A stretch of 64,000 nt of DNA, from NCBI GenBank assembly GCA_903952205.1, contig CAJBEZ010000008.1:62001-126000 (forward strand). The letters are read 5' to 3'. This document shows positions 14,752 through 23,927 of the stretch, in pieces. The stretch comes from an uncultured Desulfomonile sp. GTDB taxonomy: Bacteria; Desulfobacterota; Desulfomonilia; Desulfomonilales; Desulfomonilaceae. How positions within the stretch are numbered: the first letter of the stretch is position 1; each line of letters starts with the position of its first letter. The notes beneath the pieces were generated by a model. The model was not told the DNA's origin. It did not search any database and saw only the letters and a list, made by a program, of their open reading frames with translations. Position numbers and translations under genes: made by a program.

Positions 14752-17397
14752 TTAGGCGGCGTCGGCATCCCATACTGAGTCATCTGTGCTTGGGATCTGG
14801 GACAAAATCGATAGGGGAACCGCCGTTACCTTACGATACACGGTTTTTGGGTCCTTCATGATTCCATCTACGGTGAGCAGTTGTTCTACGGATATGCCGA
14901 AATGTTTCTCATTTTCTCTGAGATATGGCTCAATGAGTAGCCAATCCTCATCGGTCAATTCGGCCAGCGCCCCACCGTTGAGCTGTTCTTCCACAATCAG
15001 TCTATGGGGGTCTCTGGCGTAGATGGCCCCACCTGAAGCCAGAGAGAATAGATTAGACCCAGGATAAGGCCTTTCAAGAAAATCAACATTGCCATCCTCG
15101 TCGACCGTCAGGCCATTGAGGACGACAAATCCACCACCGTTCAGAGGGTCACCAGCCATGAAACTTTCAGCCAGGAAGTCAAGCGCTGTTCCGTTTATGA
15201 CGACTCTGGGATGTCCGGCTGCGTTAATAAGGGGCCTTCCCGCAGCATTGCCCAAAACGTAAACAATCCCTCCTTTTGCGCCATACATAAAGCACTGACC
15301 AACGTCTCCATGGATGACGAGGAGCCCGTCTTTCATAATCTGGGCGATCTGGTCCTGGGCATTCCCATGAATGTGAATCTCCATGCCATCTATGCCGCTG
15401 GCGGTATAGTCTCCCGATGATCCATAAAGATCCATTCTTACGTCTTTTGTGTCGGAGCCAAAGCCGCAGCCTTCGAATCGCTGACCCCGGAGATCAAAGA
15501 CAATGAATTTTCTCCAGCCAAGCTTGTAAGCGTCAGCCATCAACACGGCGTCACAGTGGTCTCCTTCGGGATCAAAATCTTTCGCGTCTATGACGAGAAT
15601 CCTTTCCACGGCTATTGGCGGACGAAGAGCGATCCTGTTGGAAGCTTCGATCAGGGTGTAATGACCAATTTTCACAGTCTCGGTAATCTTTGGAAGGGAC
15701 CTGAAAATCTTATTCAGGCATTCGTTAAGCAGACTTACCAACGCAGATCTCTTTTTGTCGCCAAGAGGGAGGCGTCGGTCAAGTAAAAAGGTAAGCGCTT
15801 CAATTACTGTCGCCGCAAGATTTTTATTCTTAACGGTTTTTCTGGTCAATTCCGCTATGACCCAACGGATGGTATTGTAGTCCCAAGCAGGACCGTTTTT
15901 GTGAAATAAATCGACGATCTTTTGGGGGTTTTTCTCATTTACCGCTTCATCCAATTGCCGCAGAATGTTCTCAAACCCGTGAGGTTTTTCAATAGGTTCG
16001 CTGACATCCATTGGTTGTCGCTTCTGAACTGTCACCTCGTCGCCAAATTTGTCATGACAGCGAAGTTCATATTGCCCCTTTTCGATTTGATTTACGTTAA
16101 ACATGAACGCTCCGCCGTCGGACGCGGACCCACCCCTTGCATTCCAGTATTTGTCAGCTACGGGACTGAAACGACTGTCTTCTGAAGATATAGACCTGAG
16201 TGTGGCGTCTATAGCCTGCTTCTCAGAGCATATCAAACCGATTTGAGCCTCGCCGTCATAGATAGAAAAAACCTGTGGCCTTAGCATGGCGGTGTCGGTA
16301 ATTCCAATCAACTGGAAGGTCTTGGTCTCAGGGACATGGCGAGCGATGATGAAGAACCACGGGCCATCAGGTGATGCCTGAATGTGAGTCGATTGGACGG
16401 CTTCGTAGAGAATCTGCTTTTCCTTGGACAGCAAATCGAAGTCCAATTCCCCGGTAGGAGCGAGGGCCTCGATGATGACTTCCAAGGGATACCCGTAGAC
16501 CCTGTTCCAAAGATCAAATAACATTATACTGACTTCGGTATCCGTCATGAATTGAGGCTCATAACCTCTCTGTTTGAGATACTCACTGGTCGCATGGTAG
16601 TTTGCGAAATCCCCATTGTGAACCAGGGCCTCATTCAGCCCCATAAAAGGATGAGCGCCTCCCGGATGCCAGACACGTCCCCTTGTAGGGTAGCGCTGAT
16701 GAGCTATCCAGACATGCGCAGGAAAATCATCCAACTTGTAGTAACGAACTACGTTCTCAGCGTACCCCACGATCTTTAGAATCATTACGTTTCGACCGTG
16801 AGAGAGCACAAAAGCCTGTTTCTCCCCTAATGAACTATAAAACTTCCTGTTTAGACGCACAGAATTTCGGCTGACAAATTCGTCTTCGATCATACGCTGA
16901 GGCATACCAGTCAGGCCGTTTGTCTCGGCAAATTCGGATAGAGTCCCTGGTTTTACCCTGACAAACGCGCGCCATACGTCCGGCGGTTTTACCTCAAGCC
17001 CTTCGAGTTCCCTATAGTCTCTAATGTGATCAAGCAATTCTTCGTTGGCAACGTCAAAGAATGGAGAAATAAATGACTCCTTGAGAGACGCTAAACATTT
17101 TGGTTCCAGAAGCGCAACATGGAGCATGTAGTGTGATTCAAGAGTTTCGTCGCTGACGCCCAGCTTGTTGCAATCCATCCCAACAGCGGCTATGCCGCCG
17201 CCTTTTCCATTACCGCGGTTATGCATCCTGTATGAAGGCTCGAAAATGTGACGCCCCGCCAATGGTACGGTCGAAGCAAAACCGGTTACGCCGCAACCTC
17301 CTTCATCTTCACCTTTATTCACTTTCGAAAAGTCCGGTATTCCAAATTCGCGCAGTCTGGAATCCAGTAATTTATTTGCGTAGTCAGATCTCAGCAT
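14752..17397 (-). CDS. Glutamine amidotransferase-GXGXG fusion, glutamate synthase large-subunit parts
   Basis: An 881-residue protein that joins two parts of glutamate synthase while lacking the central FMN part. Residues 35-450 form a class II glutaminase: the nucleophile is Cys35 in EGGCGVTGFAS, implying removal of a 34-residue propeptide, and the substrate loop HQRYPTRGRVWHPGGAHPF with LVHNGDFANY is intact. Residues of about 590-790 form a GXGXG beta-helix (YGSSGDYTASGIDG, VIHGDVGQCFMYGAKGGIVY). A linker of about 140 residues joins them. The missing FMN/Fe-S part is encoded in the next upstream gene, 10 bases away, so the pair could make a complete ammonia-channelling synthase dependent on ferredoxin. 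The glutaminase being intact argues for real activity. Confidence 0.85.
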   Translation of the reverse strand: MLRSDYANKLLDSRLREFGIPDFSKVNKGEDEGGCGVTGFASTVPLAGRHIFEPSYRMHNRGNGKGGGIAAVGMDCNKLGVSDETLESHYMLHVALLEPKCLASLKESFISPFFDVANEELLDHIRDYRELEGLEVKPPDVWRAFVRVKPGTLSEFAETNGLTGMPQRMIEDEFVSRNSVRLNRKFYSSLGEKQAFVLSHGRNVMILKIVGYAENVVRYYKLDDFPAHVWIAHQRYPTRGRVWHPGGAHPFMGLNEALVHNGDFANYHATSEYLKQRGYEPQFMTDTEVSIMLFDLWNRVYGYPLEVIIEALAPTGELDFDLLSKEKQILYEAVQSTHIQASPDGPWFFIIARHVPETKTFQLIGITDTAMLRPQVFSIYDGEAQIGLICSEKQAIDATLRSISSEDSRFSPVADKYWNARGGSASDGGAFMFNVNQIEKGQYELRCHDKFGDEVTVQKRQPMDVSEPIEKPHGFENILRQLDEAVNEKNPQKIVDLFHKNGPAWDYNTIRWVIAELTRKTVKNKNLAATVIEALTFLLDRRLPLGDKKRSALVSLLNECLNKIFRSLPKITETVKIGHYTLIEASNRIALRPPIAVERILVIDAKDFDPEGDHCDAVLMADAYKLGWRKFIVFDLRGQRFEGCGFGSDTKDVRMDLYGSSGDYTASGIDGMEIHIHGNAQDQIAQIMKDGLLVIHGDVGQCFMYGAKGGIVYVLGNAAGRPLINAAGHPRVVINGTALDFLAESFMAGDPLNGGGFVVLNGLTVDEDGNVDFLERPYPGSNLFSLASGGAIYARDPHRLIVEEQLNGGALAELTDEDWLLIEPYLRENEKHFGISVEQLLTVDGIMKDPKTVYRKVTAVPLSILSQIPSTDDSVWDADAA

Positions 17398-17407
17398 AAT
17401 TCAAACC

Positions 17408-18943
17408 TCAAACCAAACTAGTCCGGATGTCATCGTCCGGGCAGGAAGCGCTATAGTCCAAATGGGCCAGAAATTCCGTCCTTCCGACAAGCTCTCTGAT
17501 ACTCCTGAGCCCCATTCTGAAGAGGATTTCTCGAATTTGATCCCGCCAGCAGGCCAGCGTGTTTATGATCCTCTGTGTCCCCCATTGTAATTCCATGAGT
17601 CCCACCAACTCCAGGTCCGTGGTTGCTATGCCCCTTGCGCAGCCTCTGCCGCTCTCACAGTTGTGACATCTCACGCATTCCAGCGCCACCAACTCAGGGG
17701 TGCCGGTCACGACGCCGTCAGCTCCGAGCGCTATGGCTTTAACAATGTCGAATGCGGTACGAATTCCGCCGGACGCTATCAATGTGATTTGGTCCCTTAC
17801 TCCTTCGTTTACCAGGAAGTTGTGGACTTTGGGGATCGCATATTCGATTGGCATGGCAATATTTTTCTTGGCCACATCCGGAGCCGCCCCCGTGCCTCCG
17901 TACGAACCATCGAGATGAACAATATGCGCTCCAGCGTAATAGGAACCCACCGCCACCATGTCGACGTCCGAGGGAGTGGAAACTTTGACGGATACCAGCG
18001 CTCTGGGATTTATTGCCTTGATCCAGTCGATGTGTTTCTTGTGATCCTCAACCGAGTAAACGGAATGGAAAGGAAACGGACTGAATAGTGAAGATCCTGG
18101 AACAGTTTCTCTGATCCTGGCGACGGCTTCCGTGACTTTAGGTCCCAATAAATGCCCACCCAGGCCGGGTTTTGCTCCTTGAGCGTACTTGAATTCGACT
18201 ATCTTTACCCGTTGGATCGTTTCCTCTTTAACTCCGAAAAGCCCGGTGGCGACCTGAGTGATAATGAAGTCATCAAAGGGGTACAGCGCCTCAGGATATC
18301 CACCTTCTCCTGTACAGGTAAAAGAACCAAAAGCGGCGAAGGCCCTGATCCTGCTCAGCATCGTGATTTGACTGATCGAGCCGAATGACATGCCGCCTCC
18401 ATACACCGGAATCGGAATTACAACGTCAAGACGGCCGTCTTTCTTTTTGTTGAGAGGAACGCTGACATCTATCTTCGACTTCTCAAGATCCGGGTCAGGA
18501 GGCTGATCCGGAAAGACGAGACGAAGTTTGTCAAAACCTCCACCCGATTCGCCCACCCGGTATTCAAGATCATTTGGCGGCAACTTTCCAGTCTCCGCCA
18601 TGTGCCAGGCGCTCATCAGCAAGTCCGGAGTCCATCGATAATCTCCCAACGCTTTTGAGCTGGGATTGATTCCAACCCTGATTGCGTTCTCCGGACAGTT
18701 TCTGACGCACCTTGTGGCCTTCTTGGAGCATTCGATCCCGAGACACAAATGATCAAGAGGAGCCGCCAATCGGTTACCATGAGCCTGAAATACTCCCTGT
18801 GGACAGACGGCGACGCACTTCAGACAGTTTGAGCAGGAGTCCATAACTCGAACCATGTATTTGCCCAAAGCCCTGCCAAATCGGGATGGCGCGTGTTCCA
18901 CCTTTGGTTCCGGCGCTTCGTTCCATATATTCCTGTAATGCAT
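17408..18943 (-). CDS. Glutamate synthase FMN domain protein with N-terminal ferredoxin
   Basis: A 511-residue protein. Residues of about 35-100 are a ferredoxin-like domain (SCSNCLKCVAVCPQG, then CVRNCPENAI). After it comes a FMN-binding (alpha/beta)8 domain: PVYGGGMSFGSISQITMLSR, FTCTGEGGYPEAL, KYAQGAKPGLGGHLLG, HLDGSYGGTGAAPDVAKKN (the 2-oxoglutarate/FMN loop), ASGGIRTAFDIVKAIALGAD. The C-terminal CVRCHNCESGRGCARGI is the 3Fe-4S or 4Fe-4S motif of glutamate synthase. The parts present are those of archaeal-type GltB, so with the glutaminase protein just downstream it could form glutamate from glutamine and 2-oxoglutarate using reduced ferredoxin. All active-site blocks I know are kept, in contrast to the paralogue upstream. 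Confidence 0.85.
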   Translation of the reverse strand: MHYRNIWNEAPEPKVEHAPSRFGRALGKYMVRVMDSCSNCLKCVAVCPQGVFQAHGNRLAAPLDHLCLGIECSKKATRCVRNCPENAIRVGINPSSKALGDYRWTPDLLMSAWHMAETGKLPPNDLEYRVGESGGGFDKLRLVFPDQPPDPDLEKSKIDVSVPLNKKKDGRLDVVIPIPVYGGGMSFGSISQITMLSRIRAFAAFGSFTCTGEGGYPEALYPFDDFIITQVATGLFGVKEETIQRVKIVEFKYAQGAKPGLGGHLLGPKVTEAVARIRETVPGSSLFSPFPFHSVYSVEDHKKHIDWIKAINPRALVSVKVSTPSDVDMVAVGSYYAGAHIVHLDGSYGGTGAAPDVAKKNIAMPIEYAIPKVHNFLVNEGVRDQITLIASGGIRTAFDIVKAIALGADGVVTGTPELVALECVRCHNCESGRGCARGIATTDLELVGLMELQWGTQRIINTLACWRDQIREILFRMGLRSIRELVGRTEFLAHLDYSASCPDDDIRTSLV

Positions 18944-18960
18944 TTATCTAAGCCCTCTTA

Positions 18961-20346
18961 TCAATTCCCGACTGTGAACAACTGTGCGAAGGTATCATTT
19001 TCAAGGTCTTCCCGGAACATAACCCGTCCTCGTTCTCCTCGCAGGCGTCTTGCCTCTCTGATTCCCATGGCGCCCATCATTTCCAGTAGCTGGTTGTGCC
19101 AGGCGCCAAGGAGATTGACAATTCTCTGGGCTCCCCATTTGGGTTGAATCTTGGAAATGGAAACTGGACAGGGGATTCCTTCCCTGCAGTTTCCACATAC
19201 GCGGCACTCAAGCGCAATCAGTAGCGGCGTATCAACGCCAACAAGGTTGGCCCCGCATAACATCGCCTTGATGACGTGTTCAGCCATTGCTATTCCCCCG
19301 GAAACCAGAAAGGTGACTTCGTCTCGGATGCCTTCCTTGAGCAGGGCGAAATTAACTTCCTTTATGAGGTCCTTCAAATGAAGACCATTCTCGACATCCA
19401 TCTCGTGACCATCTTCACCTGCCACATAGTGAATCAAATCCGATTCAAGCCTGTGGTATTCGATAATCGATCTGATATTTTCCGGTGAGGATTTGGCTAT
19501 CATTCTTATTGAAACCAACAAGTTCGGAAATTTTATTTTCAGGAATTTCAAAAGCGCGGATGTTTCGGCGCCATGGGGTAACTCCACCATCTGGTAACCG
19601 CTTAAATCAATACTCTGAGCTTTTTCAGGTGGAATGAGAGGCACAATGCAAGACGCCGCGCCCTCAAACCTGACAGCGTCTTCATAGGGCATGAAAACAA
19701 TTGTTCCGATACGTGTGGCGGCATCAACCACAGCTGACCAAACGCGCTCCGAAAGGTCTCCAAAAGGGAAAATGTCAAACACGATGGGCAAGGGTAATCG
19801 CATTGACGAAGGGGGTTCAGAAAGGAGTTTCCCCCTGGAGTCAAATTCGAGTCTCCTCAGATGACGCCCCAAATCGACTACAGTTGAAATATATTCTCTG
19901 CCGTGAATTCCGTCACGGGTCGGACGAACAATTTCACTCATGTCTGTCCACATGGAGTCAAATCCTTCGCCGGAGAACTTTCCACCATAGCCGGCGCCGG
20001 ATACCGGGATTTTTCCTGTGGAGGCCTGTTCCCATGTAATGTTTATGACTTCAGGCTTATACAAATCATCGCCAAGCGCTTCCCACTCAGGGTTTATCGT
20101 CTTGTGAATAAGCCGTTTGGGGCAACCCTGAACACATCGGAAACAACTCTTACAAAACTCATCAATGGTGTCACTCATTATGGAAGTAGAAAAAGACCTG
20201 TTTTTGTAGACCCCATATACGCATTCAGTCTTTACGCATTTTGCGCACTTCAGACAGCCTTCTCCCCAGTCAACGATTCCTGAACGGCCTATAACCGGGA
20301 ACCGGTTTTCGATGGGCTGAACATCGATGTGATATTTTTTTGGCAT
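18961..20346 (-). CDS. Degenerate glutamate-synthase-like ferredoxin/FMN paralogue
   Basis: A 461-residue paralogue of the following gene, 17 bases from it. The start at 20346 is used because GGTGG is eight bases upstream; a GTG at 20358 is the alternative. The N-terminal ferredoxin part is intact (CLKCAKCVKTECVYG, CKSCFRCVQGCPKRLI). The barrel is kept at its end (SGGIAMAEHVIKAMLCGANLVG and CRVCGNCREGIPC), but the loop that reads HLDGSYGGTGAAPDV in the active paralogue is here VAGEDGHEMDVENG, and the GGGMSFGS segment is missing. It therefore probably does not carry out the same reaction. It may be an electron-transfer or regulatory partner of the active subunit. The reading frame is uninterrupted, so it is not a pseudogene. 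Confidence 0.7.
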   Translation of the reverse strand: MPKKYHIDVQPIENRFPVIGRSGIVDWGEGCLKCAKCVKTECVYGVYKNRSFSTSIMSDTIDEFCKSCFRCVQGCPKRLIHKTINPEWEALGDDLYKPEVINITWEQASTGKIPVSGAGYGGKFSGEGFDSMWTDMSEIVRPTRDGIHGREYISTVVDLGRHLRRLEFDSRGKLLSEPPSSMRLPLPIVFDIFPFGDLSERVWSAVVDAATRIGTIVFMPYEDAVRFEGAASCIVPLIPPEKAQSIDLSGYQMVELPHGAETSALLKFLKIKFPNLLVSIRMIAKSSPENIRSIIEYHRLESDLIHYVAGEDGHEMDVENGLHLKDLIKEVNFALLKEGIRDEVTFLVSGGIAMAEHVIKAMLCGANLVGVDTPLLIALECRVCGNCREGIPCPVSISKIQPKWGAQRIVNLLGAWHNQLLEMMGAMGIREARRLRGERGRVMFREDLENDTFAQLFTVGN

Positions 20347-20434
20347 CTGTATAACCACCCAAATTTGGACGAGACTCTCTTAAACTAGCCGTTCAAAAGA
20401 CGACAATCAAAGGACTGGATTTGAATCAGACGAT

Positions 20435-21355
20435 TCATACGGGCCTGGCGCCAATGCCCGCCGCTTTAAGTATTTCAGGCACTTTGTCTTCCCATTCGAT
20501 CGCCATGATGTGAACACCGGCCACGCCCTCAATCTCTCTTACCTGTTCAATGGTTTCAACGGCAATTTTTATGCCTTCGTCAGCCTGTTTATCCTTCGGG
20601 ACTTTTGCCATCCTGTTGATCAGTTCATCCGGTATGTCCATTCCCGCGACTTTTGTGGCCATGTATCTCCCCATACCGACACTCTTCATAGGAGTGACAC
20701 CGGCCATAATGTATAATTTGTCGGTTAATCCCGTATCTCTAGCCTGAGACATAAATTTCCTGAATCTTTCCATGTTGTAGATGCACTGGGTTTGAATAAA
20801 GTCCGCTCCGGCCAACGATTTCTTGCCTAGTCTTACGACACGCCAATCAACAGGATCTGCAAAAGGATTTTCCGCTGCTCCGATGAAGAACTTCGGATTT
20901 CCCTGAATCGATTCTCCTCCAATGATCACTGATGAATCCCGCATGTCTTTAACGGTCCTAAGAAGTTGAACTGAATCCAGGTCAAAAACCCCTACAGCCT
21001 CTTTCTGGTTACCGAATGACTGATGATCGCCGGTCAAACAAAGAACATTCCTTATTCCAAGGGCATACGCTCCGAAAAGATCGCTCTGAAGCGCAATCCT
21101 GTTACGATCTCTAGTCACCATTTGAAGTATCGGTTCATGCCCTAAAGACTTCAATATAGAGCACGCGGCCAACGAGGACATCCTGACTATTGCCGTCTGG
21201 TTATCCGTCACATTCACAGCGTCTACCCAACCCAGAAGAGACTTCCCCTTCCTGATCAAAATGTCGGCGTCCGAACCCTTTGGAGGCCCACATTCCGCTG
21301 TAACTGCAAATGTTCCTTTTTCAAACGTCTTTTCAAGTAAGCTTTCGGTTTTCAC
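20435..21355 (-). CDS. metF: Methylenetetrahydrofolate reductase
   Basis: A 306-residue MetF-type protein. It reduces 5,10-methylene-THF to 5-methyl-THF, either for methionine synthesis or as the last step of the methyl branch of the Wood-Ljungdahl pathway. Visible motifs: FAVTAECGPPKGSD (catalytic acid region), AVNVTDNQTAIVRMSS, GIRNVLCLTGDHQSFGNQ (the flavin/folate loop) and ADFIQTQCIYNMERF. The GTG start overlaps the stop of the MetV gene (GTGA), so the two are translationally coupled, as in acetogens and sulfate reducers where MetV and MetF form one complex. The gene is followed after 77 bases by the glutamate-synthase-like genes. A linked electron supply from ferredoxin or an Hdr/Mvh-type module is suggested by the neighbours. 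Confidence 0.88.
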   Translation of the reverse strand: MKTESLLEKTFEKGTFAVTAECGPPKGSDADILIRKGKSLLGWVDAVNVTDNQTAIVRMSSLAACSILKSLGHEPILQMVTRDRNRIALQSDLFGAYALGIRNVLCLTGDHQSFGNQKEAVGVFDLDSVQLLRTVKDMRDSSVIIGGESIQGNPKFFIGAAENPFADPVDWRVVRLGKKSLAGADFIQTQCIYNMERFRKFMSQARDTGLTDKLYIMAGVTPMKSVGMGRYMATKVAGMDIPDELINRMAKVPKDKQADEGIKIAVETIEQVREIEGVAGVHIMAIEWEDKVPEILKAAGIGARPV

Positions 21356-22020
21356 GGTTTTTGATCCTCCCTGATTACACGTCGGGGTCCCCCTGAGTGT
21401 GATGTCGACCAGTTAACAGGCGGCACATATTCTGCAAGTCGGTCGATCTCCCCAATTGCTGTGAGGCGCCTGATAATAAGATCCCAACCGCAAGGAGTCT
21501 CTGGATCAATTTCGCAACGTCCTCCAATTGAACCTCCACAGGGACCGTTCATAAGTTTTTTCGAGCAACGAGTCACAGGACACACTGCGCCAAAATATCC
21601 TAGTTTGCACTGTCCGCATCCCAGGCAGTTTTCTGTCCAGACTCCCCTCAATACAGTTTCACCAATAAAAAGTGTGTTTAGCGCTGGGATAACGGGCTTG
21701 TCCTGATATACCCTGGCAAGCGCCTGGACGCCGGCGCCACAACCCAGTGACAGAATGGCTTCGTGATCAGGGACCTGTTCAGCAATAACATCGATAAAAT
21801 CGTCAACACATTGCCTGTCTATGCACGCTTCGGTAATAACTTTCCGGCGGCCATCTTTTAGGTATGATAACTTTAGCGCCGACGCCAGGAGCTGGGTTTC
21901 TCTGGTCCCTCCGGCTGCGCACTCGGCCACACATGAATCGCATCCAACGACGAGAACGGAAGAATAACGGTCTATCATCTCCCTGATTTCATCAAATTCT
22001 TTCAGTTCAGCGACAATCAC
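21352..22020 (-). CDS. metV: MetV-type methylenetetrahydrofolate reductase partner
   Basis: A 222-residue cysteine-rich protein. The GTG start at 22020 is chosen because GAGGAGG lies seven bases upstream; an ATG at 22068 would add 16 residues with no ribosome site. The N-terminal domain has VLVVGCDSCVAECAAGG and a SLGCGAGVQALAR block. The C-terminal domain reads ENCLGCGQCKLGYFGAVCPV, then TRCSKKLMNGPCGGSIGGRC, the Zn/Fe-S pattern of the MTHFR C-terminal domain family. MetV is required for activity of MetF complexes in acetogens. The stop overlaps the metF start. The arrangement MvhD-like, MetV, MetF is a recognised Wood-Ljungdahl context. Confidence 0.85.
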   Translation of the reverse strand: MIVAELKEFDEIREMIDRYSSVLVVGCDSCVAECAAGGTRETQLLASALKLSYLKDGRRKVITEACIDRQCVDDFIDVIAEQVPDHEAILSLGCGAGVQALARVYQDKPVIPALNTLFIGETVLRGVWTENCLGCGQCKLGYFGAVCPVTRCSKKLMNGPCGGSIGGRCEIDPETPCGWDLIIRRLTAIGEIDRLAEYVPPVNWSTSHSGGPRRVIREDQKP

Positions 22021-22137
22021 GGATTTCCTCCTCAGTCGACCCCTCTCCGACGCCAAACAAAAGACCAACGGAGCGTAACTTGATGACTCTTCTCAATTCT
22101 TGATATGGGGCCACTAGAATCTAGCTGGTTATATAAT

Positions 22138-22551
22138 CTAAACCTTTTCTGGAGCTCCAATCGCTCCAAGTGACTCAAGTTTTGTTACAAACTCTTTTAA
22201 AACAGCCTCTAATGACTGCTTGCAGACAGGCCAAAGACGAACGAACTCGATCCTCTCAGTCGCAATTCCAAGTTTATCCAGCCAAAGACGGGCAAAGTCC
22301 ACTCTTTTCCTGGATCTCATGGAACCCTCCATGTATTGACACGCCTGTTCGGCGCACGCGAGAACCAGAACTCCCTGCGCTCCTGACGCCAGAGTGTTCA
22401 ACAGAAAATGAGCTTCTATTTTGCCTGAGCAGGGAATAGAGACAAGACTAAGCCCTGGCCAAGACTTCGAGAATTCCTTTTGGGCACCGTCGGGAAAAAG
22501 ACGCAAGTTCCAACAATGAAAAACTACAATTTTGTTTTCAAATGATTTCAT
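22138..22551 (-). CDS. MvhD/FlpD-like iron-sulfur electron transfer protein
   Basis: A 137-residue protein of the MvhD/FlpD (hydrogenase delta subunit) type, which in methanogens and sulfate reducers passes electrons to heterodisulfide reductase. The core blocks are SIPCSGKIEAHFLLNTLASG, AQGVLVLACAEQACQYMEGS and LDKLGIATERIEFVRLWPV, matching CSG(R/K), GADGV and W-x-SA patterns. The usual first CxxC is lost: the region reads VVFHCWNLRLFPDG with only one Cys, so cluster ligation may differ. No HdrABC or hydrogenase genes are in the window. It lies 117 bases upstream of metV on the same strand and may supply electrons to the MetVF complex. An ATG at 22551 is taken as the start. Confidence 0.7.
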   Translation of the reverse strand: MKSFENKIVVFHCWNLRLFPDGAQKEFSKSWPGLSLVSIPCSGKIEAHFLLNTLASGAQGVLVLACAEQACQYMEGSMRSRKRVDFARLWLDKLGIATERIEFVRLWPVCKQSLEAVLKEFVTKLESLGAIGAPEKV

Positions 22552-22745
22552 CGGCACTCTGTTCAACTTTTATAATTTAATGCGCGACTCTTGATAATGC
22601 CATGCAACGGGTAACAATTTCAAGCGTTTTTAGTTAAAATCAAATCAAAATCGTGGCACAAGTAGCCGATTTATCCCATGTTTTAGTTTAGCTAATTGGT
22701 AGACTATAATTTAAGCGAACTTCTTTCTGTCAATGCGCCTAAAAG

Positions 22746-23927
22746 TCACGTCGGGGAACTGTTATTCAGAACGCTTTCGAAAATGAGGATAATTCTATCG
22801 TGATTGACTTTCTTGGAATAGCGTGACGCAGTTTGTCTAGCCAAATTTGAAGACGTTTCCAGGAATGGGATGTCAAGAAATCGTTCCATCGCTGTGGCCA
22901 TCTTTGCGACATCCAGAGGGTCCTCAAGAACCATTCCATCACGACCGTCGCTGATGATCCCTGAAGCCCCGTTGTGGCGAGTGGTTATCGCAGGGAGCCC
23001 GGAGGCCATAGCTTCAAAGACAACCAGGGAACACGCGTCATAAAATGTCGGCAGCACAAATACGTCGCAAGCGTTGTAATAAGATTCGGGGTTTTGGGTT
23101 GGGCCCCGGAAGATCAGTCTGCCGCCAAGATCCAAGCTATCAACAAGGCCTAGAAGAGCAGGGGAGGGCTTCGATCCTACCACGACAACGCCAAACCTTT
23201 TAGATCCGCCCTTGTCGCGGAGTCTTGCGGCTGCCTGAATCAAGTATTTGACGCCCTTTTTTCTGAAATCGTACGCCATGAAAAGGAATAAGACACTATC
23301 TGGACCAAATCCAAGATCTCGCCTCAATACCTTTCTCGAATCCCCATCCCTGGTTCTTGCGAATTTCTCCAGGTCGACGCCGTTGTAGACGAGTTGAACA
23401 TCGTCCTGACTCAATGCGTATCGTTGACGGATATCGCGCCTGATCATGTCCGAAATGGCGATAATTACGGGACGATTTTTCATACGAAAGGGAGCGCTCT
23501 CGATCCAGGAACGGACAAGACTCTTGGGAGAGAGAAACGTTAACAGTGTTTTTACAATGCGTGTGAACGGGTTTGCTTCCGCACGAATTTTTCTGAGGGA
23601 GCTATAGAAGTGAACTCCACCATGGCTCTGGTAAACGTTCATTTCAATGGTGGCGCCAAACCCCAGAACAATGTCCGTTCGCAACTTTCTGACAATGGAC
23701 CGGTGCTTGAACGCGAAATGAAGTATCCGAAGGGAAGGGGGGAAAAGCTTAGACAATTTGGGAATTTGGTGAAATACAGCCCCCTGAGGTACCCCTCCCC
23801 ATGATTGACCAACCAGGTGAACCTCCCATCCCCTTTGTACTAGTGTTTCAGAGAGTTCAACGGCGTAGGATTCAGCCCCTCCAGAGAAGCGGCTAAAATT
23901 CTCCAAGGCTAGTGTAATCGATTTCAT
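22746..23927 (-). CDS. Glycosyltransferase family 4, WaaG-like LPS core enzyme
   Basis: A 393-residue GT-B fold glycosyltransferase. The N-terminal ALENFSRFSGGAESYAVELS is the acceptor-side start, and the C-terminal donor site reads NACDVFVLPTFYDACSLVVF then EAMASGLPAITTRHNGASGI with the conserved E-x7-E. FMAYDFRKKGVKYLIQAAARL is the nucleotide-binding start of the second half. The pattern, especially PTFYDACSLVVFEAMASGLP, is close to WaaG-type glucosyltransferases of the LPS inner core. Its start overlaps the end of the GT2 gene by 4 bases (ATGA), so the two are coupled. It acts at the cytoplasmic face of the inner membrane. The exact sugar is not readable. Confidence 0.8.
   Translation of the reverse strand: MKSITLALENFSRFSGGAESYAVELSETLVQRGWEVHLVGQSWGGVPQGAVFHQIPKLSKLFPPSLRILHFAFKHRSIVRKLRTDIVLGFGATIEMNVYQSHGGVHFYSSLRKIRAEANPFTRIVKTLLTFLSPKSLVRSWIESAPFRMKNRPVIIAISDMIRRDIRQRYALSQDDVQLVYNGVDLEKFARTRDGDSRKVLRRDLGFGPDSVLFLFMAYDFRKKGVKYLIQAAARLRDKGGSKRFGVVVVGSKPSPALLGLVDSLDLGGRLIFRGPTQNPESYYNACDVFVLPTFYDACSLVVFEAMASGLPAITTRHNGASGIISDGRDGMVLEDPLDVAKMATAMERFLDIPFLETSSNLARQTASRYSKKVNHDRIILIFESVLNNSSPT

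Noticed and set aside
18961-20346. Pseudogene reading of the glutamate-synthase-like paralogue
   Set aside because: The frame is intact over its length and Fe-S motifs are kept, so it is more likely a changed function than decay.
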